64,000 nt of DNA, taken from the NCBI GenBank assembly GCA_037179335.1, contig JAKZHN010000016.1, positions 124,001-188,000 of the forward strand. The letters run 5' to 3'. The position numbers and the translations under genes were made by a program. The notes under the pieces are model-generated. The model ran no database searches and was not told the DNA's origin. It saw nothing but the letters and a program-made list of their open reading frames with translations. The DNA is from Cyclaneusma minus (lineage: Eukaryota; Ascomycota; Leotiomycetes; Marthamycetales; Marthamycetaceae). Below, piece after piece: positions 53,868-64,000 of this stretch (positions are counted from its first letter, which is position 1; each line of letters starts with the position of its first letter).

Positions 53868-56072
53868 CTAGTTGGACGTAGCCGCTCTCTGCGTTGCAAC
53901 AGCCTGAGCAGCTCGCTGAGCTTGCGCGCCAACAGGATTGGAAGCTCCAGCAGTAGCACCTACAGCACCCGGAGTCTGCGCATTTGCTGCATTTCCAGCG
54001 TGTCCAGGCTGCTCAAGTGGCACCGGACGTCGCTGCACCATAGGCGTATACGGGTACTTCGATCTGAATCTCATCAGGTCCATGCTATACGCATCCACCA
54101 CAATGGTGTCGGAGTCCTCATCATCACTATGGTCATATTTATGCGGGTCCTGTTTTTTCCAAGGGTTGGCAGAAGGGTTGTTTGCGAAAGGGCTGTTTTC
54201 CATCTCTACATCCTCGTCCTCGTCGTGGTAGTAGTTGATGCGTGGAATATGTTTTCTGTCAATGAAGAGGCGACCGTCTCTGCCGATGCGGCGCCGGTAT
54301 GCGGGTTGGCTGGCGATGTCAGCACGGTCTTCGGGGGGCGAGGCGTAGCGGAACTCGTCGTACGAGCGCTTCTTTGAAGACTGCCTTTCGGGAGACGGAG
54401 AAGCGGCGCGAGATTCGTCAAGTGGAGTCTCGGCTTCGGCGGATGCGGGGGGAGTGATGGGGTATTGAGCAGTAGTGGCAGGACGGTATGCCGAGTCGGC
54501 ATCCTGGCCATCAACAGGAGACAAGGGCGCTCGAGTGAGGTCGATGTGGTTCTTGTTCCACGCCTTGTGCTGCTCCACCTTGGATGCGATCTCGCGGTTC
54601 ATCTCATTCTCCTTCTGATCCTTCCAGAACTGCAGCTGCACCATATCAGTTTCGATCTGTCGTCCGTCAGGCAGTCGAGCAGGAGCACGCATCTGCTGGC
54701 CTGGCCTGGAAAGCTGCGGTACATCCTCGCGTCTGCGTCTCTGGGGACGCTCGTTAATAAGGTCTCCATCGTCATTCTTGATGCCGAGTCGCCTCTTGGT
54801 TTCCTTGACTCTTTTGCGCGCACCGAAAATAGCCTTATCGGAGGCGAAGAGGGACCTTTTGATGATCTCGCGCGTGTGTGCCATACTTGCTATGCCACGG
54901 CCGTCCTCGATCTCTCTCCGGAGACGTCGGAGCTTGTCAGTGGACTGGACATCGCGAGCACGGGTCTTGCGGGTCTGTCGGACGTCTCGGCGGCGGAAAC
55001 AGACGTATGGGTCGCCATCGTCGTTTTCTTGGTGAGTCTCAAATTTTAGGGATGGTTGGAGGGACTTGTTGTTGTTGTCTCGCCTCCTTGCGCGCCAGTG
55101 CTCGAAGATATCTTTGGCGAAAGCTTGCAGCTTCTTGTCCATGCGGTTCGACATGGCCTTTTCCATGGTCTCTAGTGAGAGCACGGTGTTGTCTACCGCG
55201 GCGAAGGGGATTTCTTCACCGGCGATCTTCTCGAAGAACTCCATGATGCGTTCGAAGTCATCTTCGCTGCATTGCTGGGCGGCGGGCTTCGAAGCGTTAT
55301 AGGCGGTGAGGAAGGCATCGTCGGCTGTGGTCATATTATACTGGCAGCCGGTGCATTCCTCGACTGTCAGGGAGAATTTGATGTAAGTGTTAGAGTGAGG
55401 GAGCTTTGCGGAGTATAGTTTGTCATATTGTATGTCGGCGCTTTCAATAGTGGGGGGAGCGGGGACTTCGGCGGCGTGACCGCCGCCGTTGTTGGCGAGG
55501 GCGGCTTGCAAGTGGAGTTCCTGGGAGGATTGTTAGCACGGTGAGTCGACGAGCAGTGTTGCGTTGGAGCCATCGAAGCAGAGAGGCGGATATTATATAT
55601 TGGCAGAGAGAGAAGGTAGGTGAGTTTCAAGGGGCAACAGGAGAAGGGGACAAAAGAGACAGACTTGGGTGAGTTGAATGGAGTTGGTGAAAGAGAAGGT
55701 GAGGAGGTGAATGGGATACACGCGCGTAAGCAACAACACCAACTGTGAGTCGGACGAGTGTGGAGTGAAGGTAGGCGGAGGGCCGAAGTTGAGGCAAACA
55801 CCACGTGACACTCCACGTGGCGTTATGGTTGTGGCGGGCGCATCGCATCCGGCATGTGCTCTTTGGCCAAGCAACAATGACGCGACCAAGGAAATGGAAC
55901 TCACATTTTCTTCGGACTTCTCAACGCCAGTCTCGTAAGTAGTTTCCGCATCACGAATGCGAATCAGCTCCTTATATTCAAGCGGTTCCAAGTCCCCTTC
56001 GCGCAGGATCGGCATGTCCTGTTTGGGGCCCAACTTGCGCTGGCGCACGGCGCGCCCAATCCCGGGCGCCAT
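53868..56072 (-). CDS. EPL1: Enhancer of polycomb-like Epl1 (NuA4)
   Basis: Two exons, 55,905-56,072 and 53,868-55,520, 606 aa; intron 55,521-55,904 (384 nt, GTGAGT donor, CTAAC branch, CTCCCAG acceptor) is long for this window. The N-terminus MAPGIGRAVRQRKLGPKQDM and the segment after the intron (ESADIQYDKLYSAK, the EcoEP box) match Epl1. The EPcA region continues with the YNMTTADDAFL and ERIMEFFE motifs, then YVCFRRRDVRQTRKTRARD. The C-terminal part is charged, with acidic and PEST-like stretches. Epl1 anchors the Esa1/Yng2/Eaf6 piccolo module of the NuA4 histone H4/H2A acetyltransferase complex. Confidence 0.93.
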
Positions 56073-56699
56073 CGTGTCAGTTCTGAAAGCGAAAGCGAGC
56101 TCGCGGCTGAGCTGAGCGGAGGGCTGCACGCGACGGAAACGCCTCGGTATCGCGGCTGAAAATTGTATGTACTTGTAGCGCCGAGAATGCGACGATGCGC
56201 GATGTAATTTTTGCGTCGCGGAGTGATGGTGGCGAAGAGCTTTTGATGGATCTGCGAGCGTTGCGCCGACGTGGTGGTGAGGTCGCTGAGGGCTGCAATT
56301 TTTGCGGGTGCAGGTGCGGAGGGCGCGTTGGCCGATTGCGAACCAGCCGGCTGTGGCATTTGGGCGTGGTGCCTGATGCGTGAGGTGTCGATGCGATAGC
56401 GAGAGCGAGGGGGGACGGTGATTGGCTGCGCTATTGTTGAGGCACAATGCTACGCTGTTTATTCAGGAACCATTGTGGAATTGACTTTTGTCTATTCTAC
56501 CTCGGTGCACATCATTCGCAGTATTGCAGATTATTCGTATTATGATTCTCCAGTGCCGTGGAATGAATGACTTGGTTCCAGATGCTGATCATCTCGAAGT
56601 CCGGTTCGGAGCCTCGCCACCGAGATGTAAACTGATGTTCTCAGCCTCGTCGCAAGCCGAACTCTTCCTCCAATTCCCATCGCAACTTTTCACAATGCC
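56073..56699. other. Divergent promoter region EPL1/MOD5
   Basis: Shared upstream region of EPL1 (minus) and the isopentenyltransferase gene (plus). The open minus frame upstream of 56,072 is a chance extension. No TATA box seen. Confidence 0.5.
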
Positions 56700-58617
56700 A
56701 TGTTGCGCTCTCCCCTGAGCAATGTGAGGAATGCATTGAGAACCATGACCATGACGAGTGCGCCGAGAGTGAGGGCGCCGCCCAAGAATCCCCTGATCGT
56801 CGTCGTTGGCGCGACGGGGACGGGGAAGAGCCAGGTATTTCTGCTTCTCTCGTTCGATCATGATCGTGTTGCATGATTCCCGCTCTCAAGACGTTCGAAT
56901 CTTTGAAGCTCTTGCTGGGCGTCTCATACCTCTATCTCCAGGATTTTCGAACCTTGGATGTTGATTCTTGCTGTTCTCCACACTTTCGCAGCTCCCAACT
57001 GTCTTAACCATCTCCAATGCTCATATTCTCAGATGCGATATCCTCGCACCTCAACATGAATATTTGCATGAATATTTGCTCCCGAATCTACTTGAAATTG
57101 GACATCTAAAAATCTGACTTCTGCTAACTCTCAACTCCTACAACTAGTTGGCGGTACATCTCGCAGAGAGATTCCACGGCGAAATCATCAACGCCGACGC
57201 CATGCAACTCTACGCCGGTCTTCCTGTTATTACGAATAAGATCACGCCCGAAGAAACGAAGAACATCCCCCATCACCTCCTCTCCTCCATCCCTCTTGAT
57301 GCCGAAACCTGGACTGTGGGCGAATACCGCCGCGAAGCACGCAAAACGATTGCTGAAATACGAAGTAGAAATAACATACCGGTGTTGGTTGGAGGGACGA
57401 CTTATTATGTCCAGGGTACCGTGTTTGAGGACCAGCTCGTGGGAAATCCCAACGGTACAGATAATGAAGGTGGTGCTGGAAGAGAAGAACATGGAGCTGG
57501 GCCTGGAAACGCTGATGAAGGAGATGGGAAAACCGATGGGAAAATTCAGGGAGGGAAGGCGGAGGAGTTGGATACGGAAAGTACGGAAAGCTTGCTGGAA
57601 AGACTAAGAGAAGCTGATCCGGTCATGGCGGATAGATGGCATCCGAGTGACCGGAGGAAGATAAAAAGGAGTCTGGAAATCTTTCTGACGACGGGACGGC
57701 CGGCGAGTGAGATTTATGCGGAGCAGGAAGCGAAGAGAGCGAAAACGCCGCCGAACCAAGGACAGGAGGAGAATGCAAATGACGGTGACGTGATGAACGG
57801 GAACAGAATGGAGGATGGGAATAGGGAGGAGGAACAAGACGATGTCCTTTTCTTCTGGATCCATGCCGACCACGAAGTGCTAAAACCGCGACTCGATAAG
57901 AGGGTCGATAAAATGATGGAAGCTGGCATGTTGGAAGAGGTCTGGGACTTGAATAAGTTTCTGGATGAACAGATTGCTACGGGGAAAGAAGTCGACAAAA
58001 CGCGCGGTATCTGGGCTAGCATTGGATGGAAAGAATTTGAGTGCTATGTGCAAGCTTCGAAGCGTGGAGATGCGGCAGAAAAGGAGCTTGAGACGAAGAA
58101 AGCAGAGGGTATCGAGCAGACGAAGGCGGCTACGAGACAATATGCGAAGAGACAAGTGCGCTGGATTAAAGTGAAATTGATGGGCGCGTTGGAGGAGAGA
58201 GGGAAGGAGTGGAAGGAGAAGCTGTTTCTGCTCGATGGGTCGGATTTGGAGATGTTTGATGAGGAGGTACAGGGGAAGGCGACAGAGGTCATCCAAAAGT
58301 TCCTGGCAGGGGAAGACTTGCCGCAACCGGAGACGCTGTCGACTGCGGCGGAGAGAATGCTGAGGGTAAAGGAAGAAGATGGGAGGGGGAATAGGGGCGC
58401 TTTTGTTAGGAAGGTTTGTGAGGGCTGCGGGGTTACGACTGTTACTGAGTTGGGGTGGGAACAGCATGTGAATAGTAGGGGGCATAGGAGCATGCTGAAG
58501 GCGAAAGAGAAGAAAGCAAAGAAACTCTGGGGATGGAAGAAGGAGGGGAGTGTGGGAGAGGGTGGGAGAGGCGCTGGAGGGGCTGCGGATTTGCGTGGAG
58601 GGAGAGGAAGAACATAG
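56700..58617 (+). CDS. MOD5: tRNA dimethylallyltransferase (MOD5-like), probable dual-targeted
   Basis: Two exons, 56,700-56,834 and 57,148-58,617. The longest form (ATG 56,700) is 534 aa; in-frame ATGs at 56,745 and 56,751 give 519 and 517 aa. P-loop GATGTGKS at 37-44 is split from the rest by the 313-nt intron (GTATTT...ACTAG). Then come INADAMQLYAGLPVITNKIT, LVGGTTYYVQ and the IPPT core; residues about 135-180 are a Gly/Glu-rich insertion. A C-terminal C2H2 finger (CEGCGVTTVTELGWEQHVNSR followed by His) matches Mod5 family members. The enzyme adds isopentenyl to A37 of tRNAs reading UNN codons. The N-terminus MLRSPLSNVRNALRTM is Arg-rich and lacks acidic residues, like a mitochondrial presequence. 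Confidence 0.93.
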
Positions 58618-59692
58618 CGAAGAGCCCATCGAGGTGACTTGAAATATTTTCTCGTGCCTTGGCAGGATATGGATGGGATTTCCGTGATCATAAGCCTCGA
58701 CCTGCCGAATAGCAGCCGGATGGCCACGGAAAAGACAACCCATGTTTGCTTAAAATGAAGCTGGCAAAGGTCGGAAAGGAGTTATACGAAGAAGCATCGA
58801 GGCTGGTGAAGGTCTCTATCATACCTGTCCAGCAAGCCCACCTATCTTCTTCACACTCACTGATCGACCGAACATCTCATTTCTCACGGGCGCTGATGAC
58901 ATTCCGCTCGAAGCCCCACTTGGGTGTGGCATAAAGCCAGCGCAGTTCTCCGACTGAAGACCTCAAACCACACAAGCTTCTCCGGGAAGACTCAGTTTGC
59001 TCCTTTGCGCTTCGGCGCGCGGCCAGACTCTGTAGATAACAGATATATGGCAACAAATAATGGGACTGAGGGGGCAGCTGGAGATCGTGAGATGTGGATG
59101 TGTATGGGGTTTTGCTGGCGCTTGGTGAGCTGGGGGGACGGTGGGGTGGAGGGGAAAGTGTAGTCTAGGGGTGCGGAGGGGACTTTAGAGTGGTCCGGAC
59201 GAATGATGTGCAACAAAAGTCACGAATTAAAAAGTAGTACACGCGTGTGGTTTGGACCGGGATTCTATTTCTGCGTGGGGACGAAGTTTCTAGGAGCTCT
59301 AAACACCGGAAACTCTTCAAATTCCCAAGAAGAGCCTAGCTATCGCTTCCACCCACGTCTCTCAATCCATATTCCCGATCCCAAATCCCAGACAACCTGT
59401 GGGTATCATGACTTCCGACGAAGCCCCATAACACCCCCATCATTGAAACGCCAGGCCGGAGAGTATATTTACAAGTGTTGGTACAGTTTGAAAAGAAGAA
59501 GACCCGGCGAGAAGAGAAGAGGTGTGAAGCTAGGTGGTGAAGCAGGACGTTGAGAAGATGCGTAGTAGCGATGAGGCGAACTGATGGCGACGGGGTTTTG
59601 ATCTTGATTCTCTCGAGTCGGGATCTTGTATCTCAGCAGCACAATGCCTCTCAATGCCCGAAAGCCCTGCCAGAGCTTCTGAAGTTGTCGTC
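58618..59692. other. Convergent intergenic region with dispersed repeat
   Basis: Between the MOD5 gene (plus) and the hypothetical gene at 59,693-60,328 (minus). It contains the dispersed repeat copy b (59,385-59,560). No gene supported. Confidence 0.5.
59385..59560 (+). repeat. Dispersed repeat, copy b
   Basis: Partner of 53,300-53,580. Both copies are about 1-1.3 kb downstream of plus genes and a few hundred bp from the end of minus genes. Confidence 0.65.
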
Positions 59693-60328
59693 CTACAGAG
59701 TACACCAGCTTGGATCATAACAATGATCCAAAAAGTTCCAGAGAATCTCCACCGCCTCATCCTCCAACTCCAGCGCAACATCATGACCCTTCGCAAACTG
59801 CTTACTATACGAGTCCACCCACGGAGCTGTCTTCTCGGCAGCATTCCTCGTCAACAGCATGAAGATGTACCAGAACGCAATTCCTTGGGGAGCGTTGGAC
59901 AAATCGACGCGCAGCTTGTCCTCCACACTCTTACGCCAGTGGGGGTATTGCTCCGTGGACGTGCCGTCAAAGTGACCGGGATGCTCGAGTTGTGGAGAGG
60001 GCGGGTAGTAGTCGGAGATTGCATCAGGGTAGGCGGGGTCGTAGAAGTCGATGGCGAGCTTGATGCGCATTTGGAGCATCCAGACGTCGATCTTGGGGTA
60101 GCGAGATTGGCTGACGAACTTTGGGGGGTCGGGGAGGAGGGATTGGCGGGGGAAGAGGCGTCGGTAGATTTGGCGGAGCTCGTGGGGCGGGAGGAGCTGG
60201 ACGAGGTCTGGCTGTTGAGCGAGCACGCTGTGGAGCTCCTTTTGCTTCTCGTCGAGGGATTTGGTGTTGGGGGAGATCTCTTGACGCGCCAGGGCCTCGA
60301 GGGTGTCTCGGAGGATTTGGCCGTCCAT
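59693..60328 (-). CDS. Conserved-looking hypothetical protein
   Basis: Single exon, 211 aa, ATG 60,328. An upstream open frame to 60,526 has no good context. The protein is predominantly soluble, rich in Leu, Asp, Pro and aromatic residues (PPHELRQIYRRLF, YPKIDVWMLQMRIKLAIDFY, WRKSVEDKLRVDL, IAFWYIFMLLTRNA). It has one hydrophobic stretch (IAFWYIFMLL) but no signal peptide. I do not recognise the family. Coding potential is supported by length and by the coherent helical periodicity. The overlapping antisense frame (60,121-60,432) is Gly-rich, typical of a shadow. Confidence 0.65.
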   Translation of the reverse strand: MDGQILRDTLEALARQEISPNTKSLDEKQKELHSVLAQQPDLVQLLPPHELRQIYRRLFPRQSLLPDPPKFVSQSRYPKIDVWMLQMRIKLAIDFYDPAYPDAISDYYPPSPQLEHPGHFDGTSTEQYPHWRKSVEDKLRVDLSNAPQGIAFWYIFMLLTRNAAEKTAPWVDSYSKQFAKGHDVALELEDEAVEILWNFLDHCYDPSWCTL

Positions 60329-60567
60329 GGTCGCTGAGTTTTGCGGTGGGATCGCGAGACTTGAGGATGGAGGGGCGCGGTGGTGGAGCTGCGGAAGGAA
60401 GCGCGCTTTGCTTTTGTCCCTTGGACCGATGAAACTGAGGCGCTTTCTTGACCTGCGTTGAACCCGACAGGCGAACGCGGTTACGGTAGTTTGGAGGAGG
60501 TTGAGTGAAGCAAACCAGGTAAACAATCGCTTGCAGGGTCTGGGTCAAAAGCCGTCTCAAGCGGAGC

Positions 60568-62420
60568 TCAAAACAGCGCCTCAGCCTCACGGATGTGGAC
60601 ATCCGGGTCCTGTCGGATGCGGAGCTCTTTGCGTTCTTGTTGTGACGGCGAGATCGCGGATTGACGTTGGTTGCTTGGACCGGCGAGTGGTCTTCGGTCG
60701 GACCACCACTTTTCGTGAACACTGAATCGAACGAGCTGAGCGCTCTCCGACATGTGGAACATCTTCAAGTTCGCTGGCTCGACCTCAAACAAAGCTTCTT
60801 TTGGTGACGGTGGTGTAGACTGTTGGAGAAAGGCAGTCTGGTAGGTGAAGAAGAGGAAGACGACGTCTCTTGTGGAGTCTGTGGAGATTTAGTTGAGGCC
60901 TGAAGGAGAGAGGGTGGGAAGTGGAAGAAGAGGTACCCTTAAGTACTCGAGGCAGCCTGGTAGGTGAAGGACAGGAAGACGAGGACTCTTGTGGAGTATG
61001 TGGAGATGTGGTTGATGTCTGAAGGGGAGAGGGTGGGAAGTGGAAGAAGAGGTGTTCTTAAGTACCCGAGTACACCGGACCGGACTGGAGCAACTTCAAG
61101 TAGGTTGAACTTCAATACCGACCGCTCTCATCGATTAGCGGCCGGTAATGCCCCACACATGTACTTTCCCAGAGTCGGTGTTCTACAAGAAGCAGCGGTA
61201 TACAGTCAGCGAGGATCCGCCCAAGCATATTTTGGTCTTCGACGTTGATGTCTGGGACCTTGCCAGATGAGGAGAGGTTTCCCGGTGGGGATGTGCTCAC
61301 AAGCTGTATATGGTCGCCGAAATGATGGATGTGCGTGCCAGAGTGACGATTAAGACGAACAGCTTCTTCCAAGACGTCTCCGACCTTCTCGATGTCCTCC
61401 TCGACCGATGAGGGTGGAAATCAAGCCCAACACCCACGCCAAAAATAATAGAACAGAAAACAAGAGGGGAAAACAGAGAGAGAGTGTGTGAGAGAGAGTG
61501 TGTGTGAGAGAGAGAGAGTGGGGGACAGAGAGTAGGAGGAAACGGTCGTTTCTGTGCCAATAGCCAAAGATGCCAGGCAGCCAGGGTGCTCCATTAGGTA
61601 AGAACTGTCCCCCTGCGGCGAGGAAGAAGGCTTGCGCGAGGTGAAGTTCTTGGCTGCAGAACTACGAAGAATTATGAAAACTGAGAATGGACTGGATCAG
61701 CATCCGCTTACCTTAGTCGCATCTAATGGAGGATCGCCAGATCGAGTGCGCTTCGAGTATGTCCGAAGACCATGCCTGTAGGCTTTGTGAACTTCATGTA
61801 AAGATGCTGCTGCCACGGATTCCATCTGATAAAAAGCGACGTTCCCCTCCTCGGCTGCAAGGCGGTCAGCTTGGAGACGACTCGAGGCAAGGTGAAGCAC
61901 CACCCTGTGAGATTCCACCCCACCGAATCCGATATTCAAACTGACCTTCAGACCGACCTTCAGCTTCAACAGTGAACACGAGATAGACTGAAGCTCTCGA
62001 CTTCTCTGAACCCGTATCCTCTACCATAAAGGCACTCTCAATCCCTTTTCTCTCGAAAGTTCCCACTCAAGAACTTGCACCTCGCTGCACCACAGCCGAG
62101 GCCTCTCTTCCGCGTTCATCCGTACAAGCGATTGAGCCATCCTCATACGGCCTTCTTCACTTTTCACGACAATCTTGCTCAATCGAACAAGCCTGGAGCA
62201 TGGGCCGCCACAAAGCGCAGGCTTTTGTGTATGAATCAGAAAGAGGATCATCAGACTCCAGCGCCTTGCTACGATGTGGTGTTGGAAAGGTCCAACCTCG
62301 CCTCACATAGAATAAGAAACAAGAAAACGGGAGATATCCAATGAACTCAAAACCGTACGAAATGGTTGTTGTTTGATGGCGTGGTGCGGAATAAAAAAGT
62401 GGCTGGAGATGGTAGTCCAA
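60568..62420 (-). CDS. Probable multi-exon gene, product unknown
   Basis: Several protein-like minus-strand blocks suggest one spliced gene that I could not assemble. Clear parts: (1) 62,021-62,170, with EEGRMRMAQSLVRMNAEERP; (2) 61,712-61,860, ending RTRSGDPPLDATK, joined by a canonical 50-nt intron 61,662-61,711 (GTAAGC, CTGAT branch, TCGTAG) to (3) an exon from 61,661 down to about 61,530 (FCSQELHLAQAFFLAAGG); (4) about 61,160-61,430, with HIHHFGDHIQLVSTSPP; (5) 60,568-60,835, with MFHMSESAQLVRFSVHEKWW, ending at TGA 60,568. Start codon and several junctions are unresolved; the CT-rich microsatellite (61,474-61,520) and the 119-bp tandem duplication (60,832-61,070) would be intronic. No domain recognised. 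Confidence 0.42.
60832..61070 (-). repeat. Tandem duplication, about 119 bp times two
   Basis: Copies are 60,832-60,950 and 60,951-61,070, differing at a few positions (for example GGCAGTCTGG against GGCAGCCTGG). On the minus strand each contains acceptor-like sites (CTTCAG and CACCTACCAG after a pyrimidine tract). The duplication seems to lie in an intron of the minus-strand gene. Confidence 0.85.
61474..61520. repeat. (GA/GT)n microsatellite
   Basis: Runs of GAGAGAGA and GTGTGT alternate over about 47 bp; on the minus strand it is a CT/CA pyrimidine-rich tract, probably in an intron. Confidence 0.9.
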
Positions 62421-63583
62421 GGGGTCGACGCAGCTTGAGGGGGCCCGGATAAGGAATGTGCAACATCAAAGGAGGAGCGGAGGAGAAAAGAAAGGGGAGA
62501 GCAGAGGGATGCGGTTGAGAATCTGGATTACATGGTCTGAATGAGAATTTTGTTGATGACCGAGAAGTCTGTCGCTTCCTGGCCCGCCGCCCTCTGGTGC
62601 TTGGAACTGGAAATGGGCTTATACAATTTTCACGGTTCGTCTTAGCTTCAACTTAGTCTAGAGCCTCGGCGCACTCGCTTAGCCGGGCTCTAGTAGCTTG
62701 CTCCAGTCTCCACTTCTATTAAAGCAGGTCCTCGGCCAACCTTCCTCTTCCTGCAACCATCACCTCGGTCTTCTTCGGCTTGACTTGGCTCTTCGTCGCA
62801 TTGCGCCTCTACGTACGCCTTATCCTCAGACCGGCAAGGCGAGCTTTTGAGGTCGACCCCGATTCCTATCCTAGAATCTGAGGCTTCGCACTCCGTCACT
62901 TGGCGAAACACAGCCACGACCGCATCTTCAACTTCGCAACTTCACCTCGCGTGCGTTAAAGCTGGAGCTTTTTATAACAAGCTCCTCGCTGATTATCCCT
63001 ACCGAGTACAAATACCAAAGCCGCGGTCCTCTAGTACCCGACTCGCAATCTTCAACGAAGCGTCCCCAACCCTAAACCCACCCAAACCACTACTACGACG
63101 TTCGTCATCACCTTCATCTACACAACTTGGCGAATCATATACACCACACTCGCCAGGCCCTGGGACCCCGCCTCCTCACTGCCAGAAACATCTACAGTAT
63201 CTCCTGCGCCCTGTTGGGTCTCTTCATCGACTTCATCACCTACGCCGTCTTCTTCCTCGCCTTCCTCATCTCCACTGCTAGCGATTTCGTGCTCACGCTA
63301 CTACTAGCATTGGTCTTGTGGTTGAAGGATGGAAAACCTGCGGCTGCTGATGGGGGCAGGGTCGTTGGAGAGGCTGATGGCGATACACGTGCTCGCAGAA
63401 TCGAGGCCGGTGGCGACGATACAGATACGAGGAAGTCCAAAGACCCCTCTCACCTCTTCGTTCTTCCACTACCCACTACCCACGACCACACCGTCCAACC
63501 CACAACACAGCCCAAGTCGTAATCATGATGACCACCATCAGGGCTGCTCCTGATGTCCAAATCTACTCCCTGAGCAAGGGTGC
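62421..63583. other. Unresolved intergenic region
   Basis: No gene called. A plus-strand frame at 63,076-63,522 without any ATG encodes a strongly hydrophobic segment (SISCALLGLFIDFITYAVFF then LAFLIS) and then a Gly/Asp-rich tail; it could be an exon of an unrecognised gene. Short frames elsewhere show no bias. Confidence 0.35.
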
Positions 63584-64000
63584 ATGCCGCTATCGAAACT
63601 ACCAAATTCCTCATCATCCCGCTTCCTGGCCTCGCCTTTCACGGCTCTGGATTGCGATTTGCGCCCCATGTTCGACATGTGGGAAGTTTTTCTCTTTTCG
63701 AGGATCCGGTGCTTGGAGTCGCCGGATCGTGGCTGGATAGCTAGCCGAGCGCCAGAGCTCTGCTTCAATCCTTCTCTCAGGTTGGTGTTCAACAACGTAA
63801 TGGCAGAGTCCCAGATACTTGGTTTGGTGCGAGAGCTTTCCCCAGTCTCTGCGATGGTTGGTGATCCTCAGAGGAGTATCGCCGGTGGAGGTGGTAAGGC
63901 TGGCGTGGGCAACAGAGATTGGGAGCGGAGAGCCTGGTTGGAAGATCTGTGGACAATGGGGCGCTACTACTTGGGGCTTACGGTGAAGCTCGTTGCTCAC
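63584..64000 (+). CDS. Possible partial gene running off window end
   Basis: An open plus frame starts at ATG 63,584 (nearest upstream in-frame stop at 63,551) and stays open for 139 codons to the window edge. A later in-frame ATG at 63,800 begins MAESQILGLVRELSPVSAMV, a natural-looking start; it may instead be the true start. The segment after it includes RDWERRAWLEDLWTMGRYY. No domain recognised, no signal peptide. An antisense frame (63,614-64,000) is also open, so strand is uncertain. Confidence 0.35.
   Translation, partial: MPLSKLPNSSSSRFLASPFTALDCDLRPMFDMWEVFLFSRIRCLESPDRGWIASRAPELCFNPSLRLVFNNVMAESQILGLVRELSPVSAMVGDPQRSIAGGGGKAGVGNRDWERRAWLEDLWTMGRYYLGLTVKLVAH

Noticed and set aside
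56599..56625. B-box-like GGTTCGGAGCC
   Set aside because: No matching A-box or acceptor stem nearby; chance match in promoter sequence.
1..64000. tRNA genes, rRNA genes and CRISPR arrays
   Set aside because: I looked for A-box/B-box pairs and regular spacer arrays and found none that fold or space correctly; a tRNAscan run would be decisive.

Overview
This window looks like nuclear DNA of a filamentous ascomycete (Pezizomycotina). The genes carry short introns of about 50-65 nt with GTAAGT-type donors, CTAAC-like branch sites and CAG/TAG acceptors. The gene set is fungal (EPL1, Bre1, Bdp1, a CBM18/CE4 deacetylase, a HET protein), and about 9 kb of extremely AT-rich, stop-riddled transposon debris shows the pattern left by repeat-induced point mutation (RIP). 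Dothideomycetes is my best guess, but that is inference.

Region 1 (1 to about 8,880) is an AT-rich block with no live genes. Protein-level remnants identify a plus-strand Ty1/Copia element (gag, zinc knuckle, protease, integrase C-terminus, RT and RNase H in the expected order, roughly 1,000-5,910). A second plus-strand remnant, a Ty3/Gypsy chromovirus (integrase tail plus chromodomain), ends in a polypurine tract and probable 3' LTR near 7,331.

Region 2 (about 8,880-22,000) starts at a sharp GC boundary. It holds three small related genes of unknown function in tandem (9.36-12.3 kb), two small hypothetical genes, a Myb/SANT-like small nuclear protein, a conserved acidic fungal protein of unknown function, and a secreted chitin deacetylase with a chitin-binding domain at each end.

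Region 3 (22.8-40.5 kb) is a run of minus-strand genes: an MFS transporter, a HET-domain protein with membrane segments, a five-finger C2H2 protein, a large type IIC (Na,K-ATPase-like) P-type ATPase, an acidic hypothetical protein behind a long purine-rich minisatellite, and TFIIIB subunit Bdp1.

Region 4 (41.2-60.3 kb) is a compact housekeeping block: Bre1, SARAF, AMPK beta subunit, Kae1, a SETD6/RKM4-like SET methyltransferase, EPL1, tRNA isopentenyltransferase (with what looks like an in-frame mitochondrial leader), and a hypothetical protein. Several of these act on chromatin or on tRNA, but no operon-like linkage is implied.

Region 5 (60.5-64.0 kb) is less certain: a probable multi-exon minus-strand gene of unknown product containing a tandemly duplicated intron segment, and a plus-strand frame that runs off the window. 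No tRNA, rRNA or CRISPR array was seen. The observations I find most interesting are a degenerate 20-bp tandem repeat at two loci, a dispersed repeat in two convergent intergenic gaps, the tandem trio next to the RIP block, and the duplicated upstream segment shared by the HET and zinc-finger genes.
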